NCBI GenBank assembly: GCA_035772735.1
Contig: JASDFA010000002.1
Span: forward strand, 7,812,001-7,876,000
Source of the DNA: Datura wrightii
Taxonomy: Eukaryota > Streptophyta > Magnoliopsida > Solanales > Solanaceae
DNA length: 64,000 bases
Direction of reading: 5' to 3'
The position numbers and the translations under genes were made by a program. Every line of letters starts with the position of its first letter. Positions within the stretch are counted from its first letter, which is position 1. This document shows, piece by piece, positions 1 through 11,640 of this stretch. Under the pieces are notes generated by a model, which was not told the origin of the DNA, did no database searches, and saw only the letters and a list, made by a program, of their open reading frames with translations.

Positions 1-718
1 TTGTTTTTGGTGCTTCTCCTGAGAATAGTCCCTTTGAACCGAGTAGAATTTTTTAGTCATAGGTAGAGATTGTTCTGTATGATGGGTGGATGACGACCGT
101 TTTAAGGAAAATTAGTCATGTTTAGGATATAAAACCATCACTAATGGGCTAGAGTACTCCACTTGGTTAGATGCTACACTTCATGGGATATACATTTGAA
201 TAAGAAAATAGTAAGGATAAAATGGTTGGATCACATAAGCTGTGGTGTTTAACTCTAAGCTATAAAATTATAGGCTAAATTGTGCTTGTCTCTCAATATG
301 GATGAAATCATAAAAGTGGCTAGGCTAACCAAGTTTGAACCTCAGCGCCATGTATGGTGAGAACTCGTTATATTTCTAGCTAACTAGCATCTGGAATTTT
401 CCTTATGTGTACTAAAAGCTGAAAGTGGCATAAAACTTAGCGGATATGATTAAGGAACTTCTTTGTGAATCGAGTTAGTTGACCCGTATCACTCATTGTC
501 CCTCACCTTGATGTTATCCCTAGTGAGCCCTGTTTGAGCCTTCAAGCCTATTTTTATTGGAATAACCACACTAATTAGCCTTACCTTGTTTGTTCTAATG
601 GCCTCAATATTACTTTGATCCAAATAGGTCCTATTGCACTTAATTGAGACATTATTTCAAAGGAATGATCAAAGGAATGGGTGAATAGTAAGGGGGAAAG
701 GATTGGTGTGCGTACTCA
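1..718 (+). mobile_element. Athila-type 3' non-coding region, fragment (copy 1)
   Basis: No coding frame is visible. The stretch aligns almost base for base, with scattered substitutions, to 35090-35806, which is the 3' end of element F. More loosely it resembles 20560-21340 inside N1; all three share the words around 'tagtcataggtagaga', 'gatgacgaccgt' and 'aggaaaattagtca'. It therefore represents the region between the last ORF and the 3' LTR of an Athila-type element. The left edge is the window edge. The right edge is a repair junction at about 718, after which chromovirus sequence begins. No LTR of this copy is present. Confidence 0.8.
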
Positions 719-740
719 ATTGCACTTAATGGAGACATTA
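719..740 (+). repeat. 22-bp templated filler at a junction
   Basis: These 22 bases repeat 633-654 with one mismatch (T to G). They lie exactly between the end of the Athila-type sequence and the start of chromovirus coding sequence, and overlap it by the shared bases 'ttatgg'. The pattern fits a locally copied patch made during double-strand-break repair. Confidence 0.6.
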
Positions 741-824
741 TGGAGAAATAAGAACCGAGAGGAGATGACCTGGGAGGCAGAAGATGATATGAAAACCAGA
801 TATGCTCAGTTATTTCAAACTTAG
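738..824 (+). pseudogene. Chromovirus pol C-terminus (chromodomain end), remnant
   Basis: The frame from 738 encodes a tail beginning LWRNKNREEMTWEAED and ending in a TAG at 822-824. It matches the end of the G polyprotein (VLWHNRNREKMTWEAEED...) residue for residue apart from a few changes. In Tekay-type chromoviruses this is the end of the integrase chromodomain, which steers integration to heterochromatin. Everything upstream is missing, so nothing can be made from it. Confidence 0.85.
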
Positions 825-1051
825 TCAGATTGTGCAGCTAGAGATTTGTTGTTGTTGTTGTTTCATAAGTTGCATTACATACATGTACATGTGAGATAAT
901 TACTTCAGTCTATTGTGAAATGAATGCCATAGTATCGTGTATAGTACCTGTATTGGACTTTTCTGCATTTAAGGGTTTTTGGATAGTCCATATTATAGGG
1001 GAGACTCTGCCGAAATTTTTTTTCCAGAGTAAGTAATTGCAAGTAGGAGTT

Positions 1052-1087
1052 AACATTCGAGGACGAATGTTCTTAAGGGGGGGAGGA
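1052..1087 (+). promoter_or_regulatory. Pre-PPT hairpin and polypurine tract
   Basis: A perfect inverted repeat, AACATTCG-AGGA-CGAATGTT (1052-1071), forms an 8-bp stem with an AGGA loop. Three bases later the purine run 1075-1087 begins, directly abutting the LTR. The purine run is the expected primer for plus-strand DNA synthesis. Comparable hairpins occur before the PPT of N1, G and C. Confidence 0.75.
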
Positions 1088-3217
1088 TGTTACACCCTAT
1101 AAGTTTTTAACATTTAATCGGCCTATTCGTATGTTGGTTAAGTGTTTTACAGTGCCATACGTACGAGGAAAGGGCCAGGGGAAAGGCCGAACGAGTGCAA
1201 AGTCGGGATTTCATGGGAGGAGGCCGTACCAAGCTGCCCAAAGGGGAAAAGTGGCATAGAGCTGCTCCTCCGCGTTAGCCAACGTGGCACGGAGCAGAAT
1301 TAGCGCGTTGGGCAGCGTGCCACGTTGCCTTGTCTGCTTCCTCAAGTATATAAGGGTCTCACATTTAGAAATGAGATCATAATTCATATAATCACGACTA
1401 GCAGAGGTGAGAACGAAGGGAAACATTTAATTTTCATACGATTACTCCGCTAAACACCATCCAAATCCAAATTAACTTCGGGTATCGAAGTATAAGTCTG
1501 CAGGGAGCATTTCTACAGAGTTAGTTTCGTGAAATTCGCTCGGCGAATCGTCATCCCGCAGAGACAAAGTTGTTGGAATTGCTCCAAACTAGTGTCAATA
1601 TGATCCCAGGGTTAAAGTAAGCATTTCTCCCTTCTACACTTTCGAGAAATAATGAGGTTTCGACCGTGTTTCGTTAAGTTGAGATATAATTAATACTTAT
1701 ATATAAAGTTTTCCTTTTTTTGAATTCAGTTTTAAAACTAGTCCTATCTTTCCAGTAACACAATTTAAGTTGGGAAGAGCAATTGAATACTAATTGGAAC
1801 TCACCAGTTATTCGGTAAACAGCGAATGAGGTATGTTAAGGCATTTTCTTTCGGCAAGTTAGTTTCTTCAGCATAGTAGTCTAGTATGAATCCAAGTAAA
1901 GCATGTCAGGAGTATATTATCATGTTTAGTTGTTGTTGTCAGTTTAGACTCATAAATTGTATTGTTTTGGGCTGGATTGTACCTATATAGCTTCCACGAC
2001 CACCCTAGGGTTAATAGCTATGTCGTCGCCTGCCAGGGGCGAGGATACGTCGCTCTACATAGCGGCATGCCGTCCGCAAGGGATGAAGATGGGGATCCAG
2101 ATCCTCATATTGCCTTGGTTGGCTTTATACACACCCCCACTGAGCATTTACACCCGAGGTGTAGATATAAGGAGTCCTCCGGACTCAGACACAGCTACAG
2201 TCAGGGGCCGAGCAGGCCCAGTTGCAGACCTAGGGGATTGGCAGGACGCTTATAGCTGGTAGTTGACTCAGTATGACTGGGATAGGGGTATATAAATTGA
2301 GGTGTACTCACTAGGGCTAATGGGGGCCCGGGTGGGTTATTCTATGCCGATTGTACCTTCCGGCTTATGGGGGCCACGTAAGGTTTATGCTTGTTTTAGC
2401 TACTGATAGTTAGATAGTAAGATGCCTCATTTGCCAGGTATGAACCCTACCTTCCTTATTACAGTTATGTTTAGTCCAGATTTCACTACAGCAGTCAGCT
2501 TCAGTCCGTTTTCTTTAATTCAATTATTGTCAGTTCTATTTCTTACTTTCTGTCATTCAAAGTAATTGCTTTACGTACTTAGTACCTATGGTACTGACGC
2601 CATCTTATGGGGCGTTGCATTACTTTCCTACAGGTACACATAGACGAGGAGCAGGTCCCTTGTAGTTCCAGTCAGCCGTACAGAACCGCCAGCTCCCTTC
2701 TTCTGGAGCTTAAGTAATAGAGGTTTATTTCTTTTGTTTGTACAGTATGGGTAGGCTGAGGCCCTGCCCTGACCATCTTATTACTCCTAGAGGCTTGCAG
2801 ATTGCATTACTTCGATGTGGCTAGATGATATCGGCCATGTGGGGCCCATATGTATTTTAGACTATGTGTGTTGGCCGTGTGGCCTGTTTAGTTGTTGATT
2901 GGTGGCCTTGTCGGTCATGGTTCAGTTCAACATTTGATTTTACTTTCCAGTTAAAAACTAGATATCATGGTGGCCTTGTTGGCCCGCATATGACTCTCTA
3001 TGCTTGTTTGTCTGTGGTTAGCTGTTTATTTTCACAGGTGGCTATAGACCTTGTCGGTCGGGGGTTGTATTTACAGCCGCTATATAGCCCCTTTTTTTCT
3101 TGATTTCAGAGTTAGAGTCAGCCCTGCACCAGAGGTGCTTAGGCTCAATTAGCTCAGTAGTTCAAGTCCTAGACGGGCACTAGGTGCCAGTCATGCCTCC
3201 CCAGGTGGGGCGTGACA
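1088..3217 (+). repeat. Chromovirus 3' LTR (2130 bp)
   Basis: It starts TGTTACACCC straight after the polypurine tract and ends GGGGCGTGACA, the TG...CA form of this family; the reverse complement of the G LTRs has the same ends. A TATA-like box lies at 1347-1354. The 3' half holds several copies of a GGCC-N5-GGCC-like word (about 2838-3060). The last 45 bases hold two short palindromes, GGCAC-TAG-GTGCC at 3176-3188 and a CCCC/GGGG pair. Short ORFs inside it are chance frames. Confidence 0.88.
1347..1354 (+). promoter_or_regulatory. TATA box of the LTR promoter
   Basis: TATATAAG lies about 260 bases into the LTR, just after a GC-rich stretch holding two CGTGNCACG words (1283-1291 and 1316-1324). 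The G LTRs have a TATATAAA at the equivalent place. This supports it as the Pol II promoter core. Confidence 0.6.
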
Positions 3218-3700
3218 CATATCATAAGTATTGTAGCATAACATAAGGCTCAAGGTTTTCAAAACATTCGTAATAGAATCGTAATCATGATCATAAGAGA
3301 AAAACGTCATTGAACATAACTTGAGCCAATATACATAATCATAAACACGCATAAATCATGGGGAACACTAGGAGATTCTTAAATGTACATACCCCACATG
3401 AGCATATATGGAGTCCAACTTGTAAATCGAGTCGGGAGGTTGTTCATACCTTGCCAAGGGTAGAACCATGAAGGGTGTGATAGCACTATGAAAAGGGCCA
3501 TTTAGGCCGGGAGCGGTCATAAGAGAGGTCCCAACATATCCTATGGTGGCACGTAGTTTATGAGATTCGGGGCCGAACCTATTCCTCGAACCTACTCGGT
3601 ATTAAATACTACTCCTAAAACATATATAGTGCTCATAGTGTAATATGCATGAAATTAAAGGGCTAGCTAAATCATGATAATTATAAACATACTTGTAGAT
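3218..3700 (-). repeat. Type-C chromovirus LTR, segment 1 of 3 (reverse)
   Basis: Read on the minus strand, this matches the part of the C LTR around 52320-52860, for example the 'aaaaccttgagccttatg' stretch. About 560 bases of the LTR's 3' end are missing at 3217, where the plus-strand chromovirus LTR begins. The LTR continues at 5314-6146 and 10527-10892 after two younger insertions. With the insertions removed it is about 1.7 kb, against 1.9-2.2 kb for C and C2. Confidence 0.7.
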
Positions 3701-5313
3701 TGATATAGCCCAAATTACACCTCGCGAATGAGATATAAAGCGGTTGATGTAAAATATAGGACCCAAAGAAGGTTGAGGTCAATCCCACTGGTATTATGGA
3801 AAGAACCTGAGTTAATGTTAATGACTGTAACTATCGAATTACTTATTTCCTAAGGGGGAAAGAAATAAAATAATAAATAAAAGTAAAAACTACTCAATGT
3901 TTCTATTAATGTTGTTTTGTATTCAATTAATTAGTTGACTAGGATTGTTTTCCCCAAGACTTCATAACCACAAGGCTTTTATACTAGCGAACTATTTCGG
4001 TGTTTAACATGCAATATTGGTAAGTTAGGTTCACCTAAATGGTTGGTCCCCTATCTATATGATTATCATGATGCAACTTTTTTCATATACAGGTCTATTC
4101 TTGATTAACCCTTACCCTTAATATCAGATTAGCTATCCCCGAACAAGTTCAAGCTATTAGATGAGGGTTGATAGCCTCAAATATCCGTTGTAAATCACTT
4201 TTTCCTATCACTAAACCCTTGGTCCACTAAGTAAGAATAAGGGAAGTCATAACATTTGCAAGCGTCAAGAATAAATTAAAGCAAAGGGAAAAACAATACA
4301 TGCATTAAACCCTGTTCAAGAATCACTAAGTGTTTAACCTGTGTATTAATTCATCATGGTTCCCACAACCCTAGTTATGGGTTTAGCTACTCATGTTTGA
4401 ATTATCACAATCACAAAATATTAAATAAATCATAATTGCAACTTACAAATGATCGTAGAAGAAAACCAGGTAAATTAAATAAAACTCCAAACTTGATGAA
4501 TAAATTCCAATGCTTCTTTTGATCCTCAAATTCAAGAACAAAATTGTAAACCTTGTTTCTCGAACCAAGAATAATGGTACAACACCAAAATCTTTATGAA
4601 AAAGTAGTAAAAATAAACTGTCTATTTCCGTCCCATTAAAATAAACCTAAACAGTGTATTTATAGTTCCAAGAAAACCATTTCCTAATTAAAACTGGAAA
4701 CCAGGTCTTCAGTGGTCACGGGCTCCATAACGATTCGTTAGAATCTTTGACGAGTCGTGCCTTTCTAGAATCACTCGTCCTCAGCATCGAACCCAGTTGT
4801 GGCAACGGGTCACCTAACAACTCATTGTACCTGGGCACGAATCATTACGCCCCTCGTGGTCTAACTCCTTCAAATTTCCAGTGTACCTTACAGTTGGTTC
4901 TAGTGATCTGCCAACGAGTCGTTTAGTCAACTAACGACTTGTTATGTCTTCCGTCATCTGCACTGGTTACTTCTTCAATAATTTCTCTCAAAGACTTCAC
5001 GACTGACTTTACAAATCATTACCAGATGTAACGAGTCGTTCCCTCAAACCATCAGGTACACTGGTCTTGCAACTTCTAAACTCAACCTTTGCCCATGACT
5101 TCAGCAATGAGTCGTACTAAGTACCAATGATTCGTGAAGTGCCTGGCAGTCACCTGTTCAGTTGTTTTAAGCATTAACTTTCCCAATTCACTTTCCAAAC
5201 TATTTTCCTGCAACATTAAACACAAAACACATCATACCTATATAAGCATACTCGGAATGTGCATAGTTTCTTGGTTTTAAGCATCGAAAGTGCCGTAAAA
5301 TCATGGCACATCA
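3701..5313 (-). repeat. Solo LTR, Athila-type family B (reverse, 1613 bp)
   Basis: On the minus strand it starts TGATGTGCCATG and ends GGGCTATATCA, matching the ends of the B LTR at 41368-44491. Internal landmarks are shared with B and B'': the 'gttgaggtcaatccc' motif near its end, the wording around 'ctagttatgg', and a TATA-like box (tatttata, 4657-4664). No internal region follows, so it is solo. The flanks are TAGAT (3696-3700) and TATAT (5314-5318), a 4-of-5 match that may be a mutated duplication. Four exact ACGANTCGT words lie at 4730-5039. Confidence 0.72.
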
Positions 5314-6146
5314 TATATATGTGAACTAGCCATGACATAAGGCTCGTGAGTCGGCCAAAACATAATTCATAAGTCATAGGGTTCATGTATACTTGAAGAT
5401 CATACATATAACTTGTAAATCATCAAATCATAATGGATATTTGAATAAATTCATATTTAAGATCATAAATCATGTTAGGTTTGTAAATATCAACAATTGA
5501 AATGAAGATCATAAATCGATTCATCATAGATCATACATATTGGCTTAATTTAGTAGAAATCAAAAATCAATAATTTTATAGTAAAAATAGTAGTAAAATT
5601 TGATCAAAATTCATAAAATATGATGTAAATTTCAATTTATAACAAACCATTGGTAAATCATTAAAATTCCACAAGATTTGAATTAAAACTCCATGAGATT
5701 TTTGACCATTTTTTCATAAATTAATAGGGATTGGGCATGGTTGTGAATGGAAACACCCATTTGTAACCCTACATACCTGGGTAATATCAAATTTCAAAGT
5801 TCCTTGAATGTCCAATGGAGAATTGATGGAGAAAATCTTGAGAACTAATTTGATCCCTCTAAATCTTCCTAACTTTCATGCGTGGGAGTGAATATGATTA
5901 GAGGGACTCAACCTATCTTTACGTACTCAAACAATATCACAAAATAATGTAGTTTAGGGCCCTAGAGCATAGGAAGGTCGAAAATACCCTTAAAGAAATC
6001 ACCCTGAAAACCTGCACTGGTCGATTCCACAGGCTTACATACGAGTCTTTGGAGGCTACCACGACTCGTGGTACGATCCGTTGTCTGCACTGTCTAAGAC
6101 CGAACTTCGGATTCAAACCACGGCTCGATAGGATGGATCATCATTT
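5314..6146 (-). repeat. Type-C chromovirus LTR, segment 2 of 3 (reverse)
   Basis: Continuation of the split reverse LTR. It is AT-rich with one exact ACGACTCGT word at 6061-6069. No coding frame has support. It ends with CATTT (6142-6146), the left copy of the target-site duplication of the next insertion. Confidence 0.65.
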
Positions 6147-8048
6147 TATTACACCCTGGAAAATTTTTGGTAATTATCTGATGTTTGCATGCTATGATAA
6201 GGGAAGTACGGGTAGTATATTTTCCGTAGTTAACAAGGGAAATGTGTACGAATGGAAAACCGAAGAGTATGTGAATTTCATAAGTAAGGGTCAATTTTAA
6301 ATAACCATATATCCTAGGATATATTGAATTAGAAGCCCCACGACCTATCCAATTAAAGGTCTTTGAGTGTAGTTTCAGAACATCAAACCACTCGTCAATC
6401 GGAGTTCTAAGTAAAATGTTATAGACATTTTACCTTGACACTGTCTAGCAGTAAGGAGGCCACCGCCCTAAAAACGGCCACCGCCCAACTTGCTTTATAT
6501 TTGAAGTCATGACTTATCAAATTATTTTCAATGTTTCCAAAATTAAGGTGCCTGCTTATCCTATGAAATTCACTCAAATTTTCAGCAAACAACTAAGGAA
6601 AACACTAAGCTAAACTCCATTAAACTAAAGCTAAGTGAAGAGGATCTACCATAAGGTGAAGGCGGTGTGTTAGTGGCTGTTTTGGCTGCACTTAGGCAGT
6701 GTTGTTGTGGTGAATTTGCTGAGTTTCTGAAGCTTTACTAAGCTACCTATACAATCACTCTTGGTAGGTATTAAACACAAGTATAAAAGGTAAGGATTCT
6801 ACTACTATTCTTGCTTGAATTTTTTATTACAAGACTAGAAGTTGGAGGTGTGTTTGGTGTGTTGGTGAAGTATTTTGTGGCGTTTTAGACAGAAAGGTTG
6901 TTGTATTTTTGGACAATAAGTTGAGGTCAATTACTCCTATTTTTAACCAATAACAAGTCCCCAGCAAAAGGTAAGTATTTCACCTCTTTTAAACCTCTCA
7001 AATTGCAAAGCAAAAATCTGGAAATTGGCAGCTAAGTGAGCTTCCGATGGACTGTTTGTGAGCCAAATATTGCTCATTTTCCTTAGGATTTTTGGCTGGT
7101 TATTTTTCTGGAATTATACTTCATATTTAGGGGAAGAATTACAGAAGAACTAAGGTAAAATTTCCTCTTGTTTCTCCCTTAAAAGTTAGTGAAAACTAGT
7201 TGAGAAAATGGCTAAATGTTGTTGATGTTGCCGTGTGTTGTTGTTGCTATTGTGACGGCCATTGTTTAGTTACTTTGGCTGAATTTTGTGCAATAGATTA
7301 ATCTTGTCATTTTCCTATAAAACCACTTGATTAAGGAGGTTAAAGGCTGATCATTGAAATAGGATATCGGCTAGAGAAAAGTTCATCGGAGAAAGGTATG
7401 TAAGGCGTTCTTTGTCTCTTGATTTCAAGCACGAATTAATGCCGAGGATTAATCCTCATTCCCATGTACTTGAGCTTATGTAGTAGAATATTATGGTTCC
7501 TCCAAATTTTTATGATTACTTGTTATTAAGGTGTGTATTTGCTAAAGAGTTGGAACGCATGAATATGAAGTGGAGAGGGCAATTACCATCTATTATGGTC
7601 ATAGTTGTAAATTGAGTCTGAAGTCCCCTCGGCGTGGGCACTGTGAGCTGGTCCTTTACATTATGTTATGTATTTGTGGTATCAAAGTTGTTTCACATTA
7701 TGGTTTCTAAGAAATTGGTAAGCATGGAAACACGACGACGCGCAGACAAACCTAATAATTGAAATCGGGTTTTAACTCAATAAGGGCTAACGAGGGTAAC
7801 AAAATGGAATTTACTTATAACAGTTACCTACCCTCTCATATTCATGTTTTAAGGTACCTAGGTCCATGAGATGATTCCCCTATCCCTCTTCCTTAATCTA
7901 AGAGACTAATTAATACATTTCTTAATTAACCGATACGTTAAACTTGGAAGATAGAACCCAAATGGGTAAACTATTGATATTTCTATGGGACCATCTTTAT
8001 TGGAAGGTTATGCACAATATCTTGATGTTAACATGTTAGACGAAAATC

Positions 8049-8050
<2 letters not shown>

Positions 8051-8100
<50 letters not shown>
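8051..8100. repeat. (TA)25 microsatellite
   Basis: Twenty-five uninterrupted TA dinucleotides inside the 4.4-kb solo LTR. The flanks are ordinary LTR sequence. The perfection suggests recent length change. Confidence 0.97.
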
Positions 8101-8104
<4 letters not shown>

Positions 8105-9492
8105 TGAGGCAAGGATTGCCTTTAGAAAGTCGCTATATGTTTATTAGAGCTCATGAGTTATCTAGACCTCCTGAGAATTGCTTAAGGCTTTAAATAGACA
8201 CGTCGCATGTCCTTTGAAAGTTGTAGATGTGTAAAGAAATTAACCTAAGTGTAAAAGTTGAGGTGCTAGTAGCAAAGGAGAGATAAGAGTAAATGTAGAC
8301 CTTTTAAGGTAATATGTGAGGTATAGGCCTTCTGTCCGTAGTTGATATCAAGAACCTTTGAGCGACATTAAAATATGAGTAAGAAGAGTTTAAGAGACAA
8401 GGTTGGCAATTAGGTAAGAAGGTAAGTGCGTAAAATAATTGATGGAATAGTGAACACGAGAGTAAATAATTAGGTAGGGAATAATGAATCCTGTTTGGAA
8501 AAGAGTTTAAGATGAATACAAAAAGTAGAGCTAAAGGTTGTTAAATTTGACGATAAGAGTTACGATTGTTAATGAATTAGGCAAATAGCTAGAAAGATTT
8601 ACCCTATTTTAAAGACGTTTAGCAAAAGAGTTATAAATAAAGTTTTTTATGTTCAGTTGTGTTAAGCTAATGAAAGGCCAGTAAAAGTTTTTGCTCCTTA
8701 AGAAATAACTAGAATCGAATATTTTGAGATAGTGACTCAAGTTAAAGATAAGTTCTTGATTGTACTTTTTAAACAATTATCATTGATTATTTTTTCTAAG
8801 AGTTGGATTAACTTTTTCAAGTTTTAATGGATTTTATTTTTCTTGAAGTTTCTAAACTGTTTATAATGCTGCTAAGCTTTTCTAAGCTCCAAATATATTG
8901 CAATGTTTCACATGACCTTTTCCTATGCTGTCTGAAGCATGACTATAAGTCTTTATTTATTTTAAGGCAGCCCCTAGACAGTTGCCTAGAAGTTGTATAT
9001 TAAAGAGCTCCAGGTTTGAGATACACAAGTTATGTCTTCCTGTTCGTAAGTTACCTCGAGATGTGAAATGATGTGCAATAAATGAGGTATGCTCACAATT
9101 CTTGATATGAAAGTATGAAAGTCAAACAAGTATAAGGACGAAATGAATGCTTAGATTGTTAATAGAAAATGTTAGGTTAAGTGATTCCTCTATTCTCCTC
9201 GTTTTAGAATTGCTAGGAGATGTTTAAAATCATGAATGCGAGTCTACACATGTCTTTATGATATTTAAGTTCTAGGAACTTCCCTAGAAGTCATTCACAG
9301 CATATGTATGTATTTAAATGCTAAATGAAAGGCCTATATGTGTATGGAATAATTGTAGTATTAGGGGTCACAGTAAGATCCTACACATGTTATAGTTACT
9401 GATCAACATATTTTATGGTTTCCAATATTCAGATAATTTGTATGAGCTCTGTCAGCTCCATTTATGACGATGATTAAGATTTATTTTTGTTT

Positions 9493-9714
9493 TACCCCGG
9501 TGGGGTACACCGACTGGAGATCTTTTTATTTTACCCCCGGTGTGGTGCATCGGCTGGAGATATTTTTATTTTACCCCTGTCTAGTACATCAGCTGGAGAT
9601 ATTTTTATTTTACCCCGGTGTGGTACATCGGCTGGAGATTTTTTTATTTTACCTCGGTGTGGTACATCGACTGGAGATATTTTTATTTTACCCTAGTGTA
9701 GTATACCGGCTGGA
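9493..9714. repeat. 39-bp minisatellite, about 6 copies
   Basis: The unit runs 'accccggtgtggtacatcgg' then 'ctggagatatttttatttt', repeated about six times with substitutions. The unit is 13 codons, so two frames stay open and give repeating peptides such as FYPGVVHRLEIFL. That is a by-product of the repeat length, not evidence of a gene. It lies inside the solo LTR. Confidence 0.9.
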
Positions 9715-10526
9715 CGAATTCTATATATGGATTTACGGTTTGTCCGTCGCTGGTATTATAGTTATAGTTTCTTTCTTGTGCATTTCTTAATTGAATTTTT
9801 ATCTCTTTATGGAGTTATTATCAGGTTTCAGTTTCCAAGATTCCAGGTTGTTACCATTCCTTATTCTTGGCTTAGTTATCTTGAGTTCAGTTATGTTATA
9901 GTAAGTTGTTATCGATTACAGGTTGCAAAGTTCCAGGTTATATTTATCCTCTATATGTTTATGTCCTAAGTCAATTATTACAGGATTGTTATCTCATGGT
10001 TATAGTTTCAGCCTTACATACGAGTACATTTCGTTCGTACTGACGTCCCCTTGCTTGGGGACCTATGTTCGTGCCGCAGGTGCAGATAGAGGTCAGGATG
10101 GCCAGTTGAGTAGCAGTTCGTGAGATCAGCAGATGGTTGGTATGCTCCTTTCTTCCTGGAGCTAGGGCTTAGTTATTTATGCTTGAGTTTTGAAATGCAG
10201 GTATGGGTAGGTCTGAGCCCTGTTCCGACCATCAGTTAGTTTACTCTTTAGAGGCTTTTTGGACTTAGTGTGTACAGTGTTATTCAGTTTGTGGCCTCGT
10301 CGGCTTATTGTTGCTTGGTTAGCACACTAATTGCCTTGATTGCATTTCGATTGTTTACCCCGTATTGTTGAGACCTTATGGGTCCAGTTTATTCTTCAGT
10401 TGATTGTGACAGGTGTCCTGGATGGCCTAAGTGTTACCGTTACAAATTTCATATAGCCGGCTTCTCGATCAATCATAATTCGAGTGCCAGTTGCGCCCTA
10501 TCCCAGTTTTGGGGCGTGACACATTT

Positions 10527-10892
10527 GGTCCAACGGGTCGTTGTGTCAATCGTTGGTTTCCCCTGAAGATTTTGAACTTCCTTCATAATGAGTCTCACCA
10601 CGACTCGTGGTTTCCTGAAATGAGTCGTGGTATCCATCCATTAAGTCCACTGGAAATCTGGCACTCCAAATAAGGACTGGCCACCATGGGTCGTTGCATC
10701 CCACCACGGGTCATGGGATGACCCGTGGTATCCCCAATTGCCAATGTCACATACCAACCATGACTGCTAATACCGACTCATAGTTCCCAACCACGAGTTG
10801 TTACATCGACTGTCCTGCACACTTTTCCCCAGTTTCAGCCAACTTCCATTTTTGATCCCGGGTTTAATCTTAGGCACTTTCGGGGTATTACA
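10527..10892 (-). repeat. Type-C chromovirus LTR, segment 3 of 3 (reverse), 5' end
   Basis: On the minus strand the LTR starts here with TGTAATACCCCGAAAG, matching the start of C2 (TATAATACCCCGAAAG). It includes the ACGACTCGT word at 10600-10608 and several variants. Its outer edge touches gag codons of element F directly, so this LTR landed inside F's gag. No polypurine tract is present outside, so this was a 5' or solo LTR. Confidence 0.75.
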
Positions 10893-11640
10893 TGTACCAA
10901 GCTTGGGAGAGGTTCAAGTCTATGTTGAGAGATTGTCCTCACCATCACTAGTCAAATGATGTGTTGGTGCACACTTTTATAGAAGGCTTGGAGCCTCACT
11001 CCAAAATCCTTTTATACTCAATATACAGAAATATGAGTAACTGTATACACTACTAAACCGAATTTCACAAGGCAACCCAGAATGGAATGCTGACACACCT
11101 AAAGGTGTGGTGAGGAAAGCGTTAGGCATCTTAGAGGTAGATAGACTAACAACTATTGCTGCACAGATATTTGCATTACAAAATCAGATTAATATTCACT
11201 TCAGTAACATGAGCTTGGGGCAGCTGCAAGCTCCAGTCAATACAGTCCAGCAAGTGTGGTATGAAGTTTGTGGTAGCAATGAGAACTCCGCCGAGACATG
11301 TGGTGCTAACCCATACTTAGTTTATTTTGTAGGGAATGCGCAGAGGAGAATTAATCAACATTATGGAAACAATTACAGCCCCAACGGGAGGAACCATCCA
11401 AATTTTTCATGGGGTGGTAATAGTCACCAAGGCCAAAGTTTGAATCAGGGTCCGCACAGAAATCTGGGGGCACATCAGAATTTCCAGCCTCAATTCAGAG
11501 GGAATAATGCTCCTACTCAGTCCAGCAATATTGAAGACATGCTGAAGACAATTATAGCCAGTCAAGCTCAGATGGCGGCTGACCAATTAAAATTGACAGC
11601 CGACATGAAAAATCAATAGTTGGTTGTTAAGGCTTTGGAG
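10893..11640 (+). pseudogene. F gag, C-terminal part, degenerate
   Basis: The frame opens inside the capsid region (YQAWERFKSMLRDCPHH), a motif typical of Athila/Tat gag. It breaks, then resumes at 11107. That segment holds a damaged zinc knuckle around 11260-11320 (VCGSN...AETC followed by NPYLVYFVGNA) and the Asn/Gln-rich stretch with NHPNFSWGGN. A TAG at 11617-11619 ends it. Gag packages element RNA into particles. The knuckle has lost its first Cys (YEVC) and its His, and the N-terminus is absent, so it is not functional. Confidence 0.82.

Larger units (their letters stand above)
738..3217 (+). mobile_element. Tekay/Del-type chromovirus, 3' fragment with LTR
   Basis: Only the 3' end of the element is left: the last 28 codons of the polyprotein (738-824), a short untranslated stretch, a pre-PPT hairpin, a polypurine tract and a complete LTR (1088-3217). 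The 5' part was lost at the junction near 738. Order and sequence match element G read on its own strand, so the family assignment is firm. The right boundary abuts a reverse type-C LTR at 3218. Confidence 0.85.
6147..10521 (+). repeat. Long solo chromovirus LTR (4375 bp) with CATTT duplications
   Basis: It begins TATTACACCCTGG (a decayed TGTTACACC start) and ends TTGGGGCGTGACA, the Tekay-type LTR terminus. The five bases before it (6142-6146) and after it (10522-10526) are both CATTT, a perfect target-site duplication. No internal region or second LTR is present, so it arose by LTR-LTR recombination. It is twice as long as the other chromovirus LTRs here. It carries a (TA)25 tract and a 39-bp minisatellite, and its 3' third (about 10030-10521) has the usual family landmarks. 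Confidence 0.85.

Noticed and set aside
1957..2262. Overlapping open frames of about 100 codons inside the left LTR
   Set aside because: They lie in a high-GC part of an LTR, overlap in two frames and show no domain; chance frames.
9464..9790. 108-codon frame with repeating FYPGVVHRLEIFL
   Set aside because: It is the translation of a 39-bp minisatellite; another frame is equally open across the same stretch.
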